DNA from: Ephemeroptericola cinctiostellae
GTDB lineage: Bacteria > Pseudomonadota > Gammaproteobacteria > Burkholderiales > Burkholderiaceae
Assembly: GCF_003339525.1 (NCBI RefSeq)
Contig: NZ_CP031124.1
Span: 2,604,001 to 2,668,000, forward strand
DNA: 64,000 nucleotides
Reading direction: 5' to 3'
Below the pieces are notes generated by a model. That model was not told the origin of the DNA, did not search any database, and was given only the letters and a program-made list of their open reading frames with translations. Each line of letters begins with the position of its first letter. Within the stretch, counting starts at the first letter, position 1. Shown in pieces: positions 24,695 to 31,680 of the stretch. A program made the position numbers and the translations under genes.

Positions 24695-24824
24695 CGCGGC
24701 ACATAATTTGATACAAGCGCTACCTTTAAAATCAAAAGCTTACATTTTTAATTTGATACAGCTTAATTTGATATTTGTTTTAAATCAAATGCTTACAGTG
24801 TATCAAATTATGTGCCGTTCCACT
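24690..24824 (+). mobile_element. 135-bp element with terminal inverted repeats, copy 2
   Basis: Identical to 23085-23219 and in the same orientation. It separates a 5' rusA fragment from the 3' end of an ASCH-domain gene. Near its left end GTAGCGC and GCGCTAC form a further small inverted repeat. Confidence 0.75.
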
Positions 24825-24825
24825 A

Positions 24826-24906
24826 TCAATCAACGGCGCAGGGTCGTGGGATCAAAACCCGTGGGTTTGGGTGTATGAGTTTAAAAAAACTGAAGGAGAC
24901 CAATAA
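24826..24906 (+). pseudogene. C-terminal remnant of an ASCH-domain protein
   Basis: The frame reading SINGAGSWDQNPWVWVYEFK ends at TAA 24904-24906. It matches the usual C-terminus of phage ASCH-domain proteins (…SINGxGSWDxNPWVWVxEF). The N-terminal ~150 residues are gone; the 135-bp element abuts it. Its stop overlaps the start of the next gene by one base, so it was once a coupled intact gene. Confidence 0.6.
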
Positions 24907-25217
24907 TGGGAGCCATTGAGCAAACAATAGCAGACGCAGTGCGTGCTGGCATCACCGAGGCGGTGAAACCGCTGCAGGATGACATTGCATGGCTGCGAAA
25001 AATCATCGAAAGTAAAAACGAACCCGCAGACGAACGGGTTAAACAAAAGGATTTACCCGCAAAACTTGGTGATGTTGGACTGACAAAGCTGCGTAAAACC
25101 CTCGGACTTAACGGCGCACCAAAGCCTGACGCACTGGGACTGTACAGTGTCAAAGCGTGTCGAACTTTTATCGACAACCTACCATCTGACTCAGCATCAA
25201 AAAAAGCTGAAAATTAA
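24906..25217 (+). CDS. Hypothetical phage protein
   Basis: 103 residues: MGAIEQTIADAVRAGITEAV, a coiled-coil-like segment with DDIAWLRKIIESKN, then LGDVGLTKLRKTLGLNGAPK and GLYSVKACRTFIDNLP. The second half looks like a small helix-turn-helix of the MerR/excisionase type. Close to the integrase, an excisionase-like role is conceivable but unproven. Confidence 0.5.
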   Translation: MGAIEQTIADAVRAGITEAVKPLQDDIAWLRKIIESKNEPADERVKQKDLPAKLGDVGLTKLRKTLGLNGAPKPDALGLYSVKACRTFIDNLPSDSASKKAEN

Positions 25218-25321
25218 TTTATTTTGTATTGACAAATTAAAATGATGCCTGTATAATTCTTCTCATGGTGATTGACTTAATCACCAACCGACCAAGCGGG
25301 TCTTGGAGACAAGGAGTTAGA
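25218..25321 (+). promoter_or_regulatory. 104-bp promoter-leader module, copy 1
   Basis: TTGACA (25229-25234) and TATAAT (25252-25257) with 17-bp spacing make a perfect sigma-70 promoter. The leader has hairpin TGGTGATT-gactt-AATCACCA (25266-25286), then CCAAG...CTTGG, and a GACAAGGAG ribosome site before ATG 25323. The whole 104 bp is repeated exactly at 26546-26649. Confidence 0.9.
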
Positions 25322-25322
25322 A

Positions 25323-25625
25323 ATGCGCAACTTAATAAACCTCACAAATGAAAAAATAGAAGAATTATTTGACGAAGCCTTTGGCGTTGATGGCTACATG
25401 GGCGGCGAATATGGTGAAGCTAACGTAGTTTTCACATCAGACACTTTCGAGTCTTTTATTCAGACCTCAAAAAACTACAACGAATGCCCTTATAATCCAG
25501 AACTCGATGAAATCGACGGATTCAAAACTCTTTTAATGAAAAAATGCCAAGTGCGCAAGGGTGACCAACGCCAAGATGTCTGCATCATTGATTTCGGCGA
25601 CATTCGCGGCGTGGTATTGTCGTAA
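25323..25625 (+). CDS. Hypothetical acidic protein ahead of the serine recombinase
   Basis: 100 residues: MRNLINLTNEKIEELFDEAF, GEANVVFTSDTFESFIQTSK and a C-terminal strand DVCIIDFGDIRGVVLS. It is acidic and compact; no family is recognised. It is the first gene behind the strong promoter and its stop overlaps the recombinase start, so the two are probably made together. Confidence 0.6.
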   Translation: MRNLINLTNEKIEELFDEAFGVDGYMGGEYGEANVVFTSDTFESFIQTSKNYNECPYNPELDEIDGFKTLLMKKCQVRKGDQRQDVCIIDFGDIRGVVLS

Positions 25626-26344
25626 TGTACGAAGACATCCTTTATACAAGGGTGTCAGGTCATTTTCAAGCCACTCAAGGCGTAAGCCTTGAGCAGCAAG
25701 ACCTGCACTTAAAAGAGTGGTCAGTGCGCAATGGCGGGCACGTCACTGGCTTTTTTGAAGAACGAGGCAAATCGGGTCGCAGCATCAAAGGGCGCGTGCA
25801 ATTGATCGCGGCCCTCGCTTTACTCAAACCAAAATCCCGTTTTATTGTTAGCAAACTGTCCAGACTTGGGCGAAATGTTAAAGAAGTACTGCAAATCGCC
25901 GAAACAATTAAGTGCGCTGGGGCATCGCTGATTATTGTTGATCAGACCATTGACACATCGACCGCTATAGGTCAATTATTTTTCACCATGCTCGCAGCAG
26001 TGGCGCAATTTGAGAGCGATATGCTTGCAGAGCAAATCAATCAAATGGTGACCCACCAGCGAAGCAAGGGTAAAGTTTGGGGCGGCACGCCATTCGGCTG
26101 GCAGCGTCAGAGCGATAAATCACTCGTCCCTAATGAAGCGGAACGTGCTTTGTGGCTCGAAGTTAAACGATTAAAAAATGCTGGGCACTCGAACAAGCAG
26201 ATAGAGGCTGACTTTAAACGACGCGGCCATTTTTATGATGCGGCAAAGTTTAGCAATATAACTAAATTGGATTTTAACAACAATCCACAGGTGTATAATC
26301 CACCCAAACATTATTTACAACGCAGTCAAAGAGGCAAAAAATGA
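25625..26344 (+). CDS. Serine recombinase (resolvase/invertase family)
   Basis: 239 residues. The catalytic domain shows ILYTRVSG with the nucleophile Ser, GVSLEQQDLHLKEW, FIVSKLSRLGRNVKEVL, and TAIGQLFFTMLAAVAQFESD leading to the long E-helix. A short C-terminal DNA-binding part follows (NKQIEADFKRRGHFYDAA). Such enzymes cut and rejoin DNA at inverted-repeat sites. The prophage already has a tyrosine integrase, so this one likely serves a separate reaction, possibly at the flanking 104-bp direct repeats. Confidence 0.88.
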   Translation: MYEDILYTRVSGHFQATQGVSLEQQDLHLKEWSVRNGGHVTGFFEERGKSGRSIKGRVQLIAALALLKPKSRFIVSKLSRLGRNVKEVLQIAETIKCAGASLIIVDQTIDTSTAIGQLFFTMLAAVAQFESDMLAEQINQMVTHQRSKGKVWGGTPFGWQRQSDKSLVPNEAERALWLEVKRLKNAGHSNKQIEADFKRRGHFYDAAKFSNITKLDFNNNPQVYNPPKHYLQRSQRGKK

Positions 26345-26544
26345 CCGATAAACCACACGGACTTACAGGCAAAAAAAACGCCAAAAAAGACGAAACCGCA
26401 GAATCATGGCTGCAAGTTAGAACCTTGACCAGTGATAAATCACTTTGGGTAAAAGCCGCTCAAAAATCAGGCGGCAATTTATCAGGCTGGGTGACCAAAA
26501 CATTAAATGATGTTGCAAAAAAAGAGTTAAACATCAAAGAATAG
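26341..26544 (+). CDS. Small ribbon-helix-helix-like protein
   Basis: 67 residues with a basic N-terminus (GLTGKKNAKKDETA), then WLQVRTLTSDKSLWVKAAQK and GGNLSGWVTKTLNDVAKKEL. This is the strand-helix-helix layout of small RHH regulators. ATGA overlap couples it to the recombinase. It may control the recombinase or the 104-bp promoters. Confidence 0.55.
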   Translation: MTDKPHGLTGKKNAKKDETAESWLQVRTLTSDKSLWVKAAQKSGGNLSGWVTKTLNDVAKKELNIKE

Positions 26545-26545
26545 T

Positions 26546-26649
26546 TTTATTTTGTATTGACAAATTAAAATGATGCCTGTATAATTCTTCTCATGGTGAT
26601 TGACTTAATCACCAACCGACCAAGCGGGTCTTGGAGACAAGGAGTTAGA
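26546..26649 (+). promoter_or_regulatory. 104-bp promoter-leader module, copy 2
   Basis: Exact repeat of 25218-25321, with TTGACA at 26557 and TATAAT at 26580. It drives the small gene at 26651. The two copies are direct repeats flanking the three-gene recombinase cassette. Confidence 0.9.
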
Positions 26650-26650
26650 G

Positions 26651-26812
26651 ATGCAAACATTACACCCAGCCGAAGTACGAAAAATCAACGTGGAGATCGC
26701 AAAAATGAAAAGCGAAATGTTTTGGCAGCCAATTAAAATAGCCGCAGCTCTCATCGGCTCAGTGGCAGCAATCACCGCCACTATTATGACTTTAATCTTA
26801 AAAGTCCTGTAA
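26651..26812 (+). CDS. Small membrane protein beside the integrase
   Basis: 53 residues: MQTLHPAEVRKINVEIAKMK, a short helix, then a single span IKIAAALIGSVAAITATIMT LILKVL. A GACAAGGAG site precedes ATG 26651. Small proteins of this pattern are common in prophages. The strong promoter suggests expression in the lysogen. The function is unknown. Confidence 0.6.
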   Translation: MQTLHPAEVRKINVEIAKMKSEMFWQPIKIAAALIGSVAAITATIMTLILKVL

Positions 26813-26834
26813 AAAAGCCCCGAAAGGGGCTTTT
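26813..26834 (+). terminator. Bidirectional terminator between the small gene and the integrase
   Basis: AGCCCC-GAAA-GGGGCT with A and T runs on both sides serves the plus-strand gene at 26651 and the convergent integrase. Confidence 0.85.
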
Positions 26835-28011
26835 ACTTACCCGCCAATTCATCCAAAAAATCAGCGTACCACTGCATCATTTTAGTGCGCTCATCGATGT
26901 ACATCGCACGGTTGTACGCGCCTTTGACTTTGTTTTTTTCAACGTGCGCAAGTTGTCGTTCAATGACTTCGCCGCGCCACATATTTGACTCATAAAGTGA
27001 TGTGGACGCCATCGAGCGCAGGCCGTGCACAACCATTTCGTCGGCCTTGTAACCCATCAAGCGCAAAGCTTTTAGCGCGGTCGCATTTGAGATGGGCTTG
27101 CGATGTTTAACGTTTGATTGTTTTGATGCAAAAACGTACTTGTCACGCCCCGTCACCTGCTGCATCGACCGCAGCAAGTCCACAACTTGAGCGGACATAG
27201 GCACAACAAGCGGCAAATCCATTTTCATTTTTTCAGCTGGCACCTCAATCCGCTGCGCATCCCAGTCAATTTCCGCCCATTCCAACATTCGCGCCTCGGC
27301 TGGGCGCATAAACGTGTAAGCGTTAAAAAGCAGACAATTGCGCACGGCAAACCCTTGATAATCACGTATGTTACGCATCAGCCGCCCAATTTCGCGCGGC
27401 TCAGTGATTGCGGGCATGTTGACGACGGGCTTTGCGATGATCGCACCGCTCAACGGCGCAGCCGCGTCAAATTTGCAATAACCACGCGCGATAGCGTAGC
27501 AAAAAATACGGCTGGCCAACGCCCGCGCACGGATCGCGGTCTCAGTTGAGCCGCGTTTTTCAATTTTTAACATCGCAGCTAAAACATGCGGCGGCTCAAT
27601 CGAGTCAATCGGGCGGATCAATTCAGCCGCCAAATCTTCAACGACAATGCGCCGCGTGCGCAAATAATAGGCCTCGACCCAGTTTGGTCGATTGCTCTCA
27701 AGCCATTCGCGAGCCACAACCTCAAAGCGCAGCCCATCGGCTTCAATGCGGCCATCACGCTTAAAGTCTGCTGGATTTTTGCCCTCACTCAAAAGCCGCG
27801 CACAATCATCACGCAACCGCCGCGCATCCAACAAGCTGACCGCTGGGTATTTACCCAGCGCCATCATCAAATCTTTACCGCCAAATTTGTAACGATATCG
27901 CCAAAGCTTACCCCCAGCAGGGGTAACGATCATTAAAAGACCATCACTGTCGTATTTTTTATATTGCTTTTGATCGGGCTTAAGCCCTTTGAGTTCGCGG
28001 TCTGTGAGCAT
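26833..28011 (-). CDS. int: Prophage tyrosine integrase (P4 type)
   Basis: From ATG 28011 (MLTDRELKGLKPDQKQYKKY) the protein has 392 residues, starting as P4-type integrases do. The longer frame upstream runs through repeat DNA and is not preferred. It has an arm-binding DUF4102-like N-terminus (YRYKFGGKDLMMALGKYPAV, SLLDARRLRDDCARLLSEGK) and catalytic residues in FMRPAEARMLEW, VHGLRSMAS, QLAHVEKNKVKGAYNRAMY. It joins phage DNA to the tRNA-Val 3' end 185 bp away. Confidence 0.9.
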   Translation of the reverse strand: MLTDRELKGLKPDQKQYKKYDSDGLLMIVTPAGGKLWRYRYKFGGKDLMMALGKYPAVSLLDARRLRDDCARLLSEGKNPADFKRDGRIEADGLRFEVVAREWLESNRPNWVEAYYLRTRRIVVEDLAAELIRPIDSIEPPHVLAAMLKIEKRGSTETAIRARALASRIFCYAIARGYCKFDAAAPLSGAIIAKPVVNMPAITEPREIGRLMRNIRDYQGFAVRNCLLFNAYTFMRPAEARMLEWAEIDWDAQRIEVPAEKMKMDLPLVVPMSAQVVDLLRSMQQVTGRDKYVFASKQSNVKHRKPISNATALKALRLMGYKADEMVVHGLRSMASTSLYESNMWRGEVIERQLAHVEKNKVKGAYNRAMYIDERTKMMQWYADFLDELAGK

Positions 28012-28024
28012 TTTCGCCTTGTTT

Positions 28025-28177
28025 TTGGGGTATGTTTTTTTGTCATTGGGGTATATTTTGACCAAAACACCCCAATAATGCAAACTCTTAAACGATTTTA
28101 AACGACACAGAACGACAGATAAAAAAGAAAAAACCCACTGATTCAGTGGGTTTTAACATCAAACGACGCTAAACGAT
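28025..28177 (+). repeat. Short repeats between integrase and tRNA, probable arm-type sites
   Basis: TTGGGGTAT is present twice (about 28028 and 28048) with an inverted CACCCCAA at about 28067. TTAAACGAT/TTAAACGAC/CAGAACGAC recur at exact 10-bp steps (28088-28116) and AAACGAC/AAACGAT again at 28161-28177. This is the expected place for integrase or excisionase arm-type sites. Confidence 0.55.
28131..28154 (-). terminator. Terminator downstream of tRNA-Val
   Basis: CCCACTG-ATT-CAGTGGG with a T-rich minus-strand tail, 42 bases past the tRNA end. Confidence 0.7.
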
Positions 28178-28195
28178 GCGGCGCGATTTTGTGAT

Positions 28196-28272
28196 TGGTA
28201 GGCGATATTGGGTTCGAACCAACGACCTCCACGATGTCAACGTGGCGCTCTAACCAACTGAGCTAACCGCCT
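28196..28272 (-). tRNA. tRNA-Val (GAC), prophage attachment site
   Basis: The 77-nt minus-strand sequence starts AGGCGGTTAGCTCAGTTGG and folds into a cloverleaf. The acceptor stem is AGGCGGT/ATCGCCT with discriminator A and encoded CCA. The anticodon stem CCACG/CGTGG encloses loop TTGACAT, giving anticodon GAC (Val). The T arm contains GGTTCGAACC. The prophage adjoins the 3' end, so the 3' part should be the attachment core; the second copy must be left of the window. Confidence 0.95.
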
Positions 28273-28473
28273 ATTTTTAAGAACCGCAATTCTAACACAT
28301 AAAATTTGAGCGTGGCAAGTTTTCGAGGCACAACATGCATTTCTGTCGAGTAAAAGTACCTTTCACATCCTCCACTTTCCACCTATTTTTAAGAACGTCA
28401 AGCCGACGCACCTCAAGTCGAGTAAAATGGCGCCTTGTTCAACTTGGTTTCACGACCGTTTACAGTAAATACC

Positions 28474-29742
28474 ATGAATGTACTCATCATCGGCTCAGGC
28501 GGCCGCGAACACGCCCTCGCTTGGAAAATAGCCCAATCACCGCTCGTCAGCCAAATCTTCGTCGCTCCAGGTAACGCAGGCACGGCACGCATGGGCAAAA
28601 CCCAGAACATCACACAAGTTGACAATGCCGCATTGGTCAAATTTGCCCAAACCAACGACATCGCACTGACAGTCGTCGGCCCAGAAGCACCGCTCGCCAA
28701 AGGCGTGGTCGACGCATTCCGTGCGGCTGATTTGGCCATCTTCGGCCCCACACAAGCCGCTGCACAACTTGAAAGCTCAAAAGCATTTGCCAAAGCGTTC
28801 ATGGCGCGCCACAACATCCCGACCGCCGCCTACGACACCTTCACCGACAGCACACTCGCCCACGACTACGTTAATGTTCACGGCGCACCCATCGTCATCA
28901 AAGCCGACGGCCTCGCCGCAGGCAAAGGCGTTGTGGTCGCCATGACCCTCGACGAAGCGCACACCGCCATTGACGACATGCTCGCGGGCAATCGCCTCGG
29001 TGAAGCGGGCGCACGCGTCGTGATCGAAGAATTCCTCGATGGCGAAGAAGCCAGCTTCATCGTCCTCTGCGATGGTGAGCACGCATTACCGCTCGCCACC
29101 AGCCAAGACCACAAACGCCTGCTCGATGGTGACCAAGGCCCCAACACAGGTGGCATGGGCGCTTACTCACCCGCCCCCGTCGTCACGCCAGAGATTCACG
29201 ACCGTGCCATGCGCGAAATCATCCTGCCCACACTGGATGGCATGAAAAAAGACGGCATCGTATTCACAGGCTTTCTCTACGCAGGCCTCATGATCAAAGC
29301 CGATGGTTCGATCAAAACCCTCGAATTCAACTGCCGCATGGGCGACCCAGAAACCCAACCAATTTTCCGCCGCCTGAACTCAGACCTGTTTGAAGTCCTC
29401 AGCCACGGCGCAAAAGGCACACTCAATCAAGTTCAACTCGACTGGGACAAACAAGTTTCCCTTGGCGTCGTGCTCGCAGCACACAACTACCCAAACACGC
29501 CACGGGCAAATGACGTCATCACCATCGCAGCCGACACGCTCAACTGCGTCACCTTCCATGCAGGCACAGCCGACAAATACGACCAAATGGTCACCTCAGG
29601 CGGCCGCGTCCTGTGCGTCACCGCACTCGGCAAAACCCTCAAAGAAGCACAAACCGCCGTTTACGAGCACATCAAAGGCATCCAATTCGACGGCATGCAA
29701 TACCGCCACGACATCGGTTACCGCGCAGTGGATTTGATTTAA
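28474..29742 (+). CDS. purD: Phosphoribosylamine-glycine ligase
   Basis: 422 residues, full length. It joins glycine to phosphoribosylamine with ATP, the second step of purine synthesis. MNVLIIGSGGREHALAWKIA is the typical start, followed by the ATP-grasp segments IVIKADGLAAGKGVVVAMT, LDGEEASFIVLCDG, GDQGPNTGGMGAYSPAP and EFNCRMGDPETQ. The start at 28474 is chosen over upstream in-frame codons because it begins the conserved domain. It stands alone and ends at a terminator. Confidence 0.96.
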   Translation: MNVLIIGSGGREHALAWKIAQSPLVSQIFVAPGNAGTARMGKTQNITQVDNAALVKFAQTNDIALTVVGPEAPLAKGVVDAFRAADLAIFGPTQAAAQLESSKAFAKAFMARHNIPTAAYDTFTDSTLAHDYVNVHGAPIVIKADGLAAGKGVVVAMTLDEAHTAIDDMLAGNRLGEAGARVVIEEFLDGEEASFIVLCDGEHALPLATSQDHKRLLDGDQGPNTGGMGAYSPAPVVTPEIHDRAMREIILPTLDGMKKDGIVFTGFLYAGLMIKADGSIKTLEFNCRMGDPETQPIFRRLNSDLFEVLSHGAKGTLNQVQLDWDKQVSLGVVLAAHNYPNTPRANDVITIAADTLNCVTFHAGTADKYDQMVTSGGRVLCVTALGKTLKEAQTAVYEHIKGIQFDGMQYRHDIGYRAVDLI

Positions 29743-29783
29743 AACAGCAGCAATTTAAAACCAATCAGGTATTAAATATACAT

Positions 29784-29814
29784 AAAAAAACGGTCAGCAC
29801 ATGACCGTTTTTTT
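29784..29814 (+). terminator. Terminator of purD
   Basis: CGGTCA-gcaca-TGACCG stem with a run of eight T. Confidence 0.85.
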
Positions 29815-29971
29815 ACTAAAATATGCACTTAAAGCAATGACGTAATGACGCACTCTGACGACGAAAGCCACAGCGATTCGATCATGCACACTTGATACGA
29901 CATCTCCCGCACAGCAGGACATTGTGGGGCAACAAGCCCACAGAAACCATAAAAAAAGAAACAACCACCAC

Positions 29972-30578
29972 ATGACCATCCTATCTTGGAACGAAATCAA
30001 AGACCGCGCCCTCAAGTTCTCCAAAGAATGGGCGGACACCCACAACGAAGAAGCGGATGCAAAGCCCTTCCTCGACGCATTTTTCAATGTATTTGGCATC
30101 ACCCGCAAACGCGTCGGCACATTTGAGCACAAAGTTAAAAAAATCGATGACGCCAACGGCTACATCGACCTGCTCTGGAAAGGCGTCATCCTCATCGAAA
30201 TGAAAAGCCGAGGCAAAAACCTCGAACGGGGAAAACGAAAATGACGCGGAAAAAAGGAGTGACGGAAAAAAAGGACATGACGACGCAAAGGCGTGGCTGC
30301 AAAAAAAAGCCAAAATTGAATCCGCTGCGCAAGCCGTGCTGGATGCCCGCGCTGCGCACCCTGATGCGTCATTGGCTGATTTGTACGATCCATTGACGAT
30401 GCCCGCGAATTTGGTCAAAGCCCACGCCGCGCTCGATAAAGCGGTGGATGCGGCGTATGGCTTCAAAGGCACATCCGACAGTCAACGCGTCGCATTTTTA
30501 TTCGATTTGTATCAAACCTACACCCATCGCCTGATTGCCGACGCCCCCGCCAAACCCAAACGAAGCAAAAAATCATGA
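29972..30578 (+). pseudogene. MmeI-like restriction-modification remnant, internally deleted
   Basis: ATG 29972 opens MTILSWNEIKDRALKFSKEW and GYIDLLWKGVILIEMKSRGK, the N-terminal nuclease part of MmeI-type fused restriction-methyltransferases (catalytic D and E-x-K-like residues visible). This frame ends at 30244. A different frame carries NENDAEKRSDGKKGHDDAKA, then VLDARAAHPDASLADLYDPL and TMPANLVKAHAALDKAVDAA, the C-terminus of the same family. Intact members have ~900 or more residues. Most of the middle, including the methyltransferase, is deleted and the junction is frameshifted. It is non-functional. Confidence 0.75.
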
Positions 30579-30590
30579 TGCGCTCATGTC

Positions 30591-30708
30591 GTCATTCCCG
30601 CGCAGGCGGGAATCCAGTAGGGCGCGTCGCGCACCTTGGATGCGAGATCAGTTGGGTTCATCACAAATGCTGCGCATTTAATTGGATTTCCGCCTGCGCG
30701 GGAATGAC
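30591..30708 (+). repeat. 118-bp inverted-repeat element (REP/MITE-like)
   Basis: The ends are 26-bp inverted repeats with one mismatch, each beginning GTCATTCCCGCGCAGGCGG. Such GTCATTCCCGC elements are dispersed in many betaproteobacteria. A shorter single-hairpin relative (ATTCCCGC…GCGGGAAT) lies at 32732-32756. Confidence 0.7.
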
Positions 30709-30804
30709 GAACCCTCTGATGATCATCTGAGGGTCATGAGAAATAAAATAAACTGAGCTTATGTCTCATTGAAAAAAGTCTCATTGAAAAAAGGAGTTGT
30801 ACAC

Positions 30805-31086
30805 ATGGGAACCGTATGGACAATTATCGGCTGGGGCGTTGTCGCCGTATTGGGCTTGATGTTGCTTAGCTTATGTTTTGTCGCGTTGGTTCAGGCGATC
30901 GTAATGTTGCCTGCCGCTTTGGCGCTGGCGTGGGGCTTGTTTTTTCTTGGTTTGCCGTTTTATGCGGTGCATTATTTTGATTCTTGGTGGTGGATTTTGC
31001 TGTGCGTACCGTGTTTTGCGCTGGCTTACATTCCGATTCATTGCATTCACCTGTATGAGAAAAGCATTGAGGACTCATCGACCTGA
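30805..31086 (+). CDS. Membrane protein of unknown function
   Basis: 93 residues with AAGGAG before ATG 30805. It is almost wholly hydrophobic: VWTIIGWGVVAVLGLMLLSL, ALALAWGLFFLGLPFYAVHY and WWILLCVPCFALAYIPIHCI give three spans. No family is recognised. The upstream sequence has a short direct repeat (CATTGAAAAAAG twice). Confidence 0.5.
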   Translation: MGTVWTIIGWGVVAVLGLMLLSLCFVALVQAIVMLPAALALAWGLFFLGLPFYAVHYFDSWWWILLCVPCFALAYIPIHCIHLYEKSIEDSST

Positions 31087-31282
31087 TGGCCTCAGCGGAG
31101 GGTTTCAGCTGATCGCTAAACGAATGAAAAAAACTACTTTTCATTGATCAAGCCTAAAAATCGTCGGCGCTGTTGATTAAACAAAAGATGCGGTGCTTTT
31201 TAAGAAGAAATGTCCAACACGTCTTTAAGCAAACAGCTCCAATGAAGGCGATTCACAAAATGCGATTGCGATTGGCGTGATG

Positions 31283-31540
31283 CGTGCCTGTGCTTGTGTG
31301 CTTGTGTGCCTGTGTGCCTGTGTGCCTGTGTGCCTGTGTGCTGTGTGCCTGTGTGCCTGTGTGCCTGTATGCCTGTATGCCTGTGTGCCTGTGTGCCTGT
31401 GTGCCTGTGTGCCTGTGTGCCTGTGTGCCTGTGTGCCTGTGTGTGCCTGTGTGCCTGTGTGCCTGTGTGCCTGTGTGCCTGTGTGCCTGTGTGCCTGTGT
31501 GCCTGTGTGCCTGTGTGCCTGTGTGCCTGTGTGCCTGTGC
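31283..31540 (+). repeat. 8-bp tandem repeat (TGTGTGCC), about 30 units
   Basis: The unit TGTGTGCC is repeated with few variants (two TGTATGCC, one 2-base shortening, one 2-base insertion). Both strands are open in several frames only because of the repeat. It lies 140 bp upstream of the Tim44-like gene. Between 31087 and 31680 nothing else coding is seen. Confidence 0.95.
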
Positions 31541-31680
31541 TTTTAATGGGCATCAGCAGGTTTTTGTTTTTTAGCTTATGATGCGGCTTCGACTGATGTT
31601 TTTTCTGATTGTTAATTGTTATTGATTGTTGTTTGCTGGTGTGGTGCGTTTATACACGGCGTTTATTTTATGGGGTTTTA

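Noticed and set aside
24615..24878. 87-residue plus-strand ORF running from rusA through the 135-bp element
   Set aside because: It is a different frame of rusA and the element, so it is a by-product of the insertion.
31283..31540. CRISPR array
   Set aside because: The repeats are 8 bp and contiguous, without spacers. No cas genes are present. No other array-like spacing was found in the window.
31200..31553. Long minus-strand open frame encoding a Thr-Gly-Thr-Gln-Ala-His-Arg-His repeat, and similar plus-strand frames
   Set aside because: They arise only from the 8-bp tandem repeat, which leaves several frames open on both strands. There is no ribosome site and no non-repeat conserved part.
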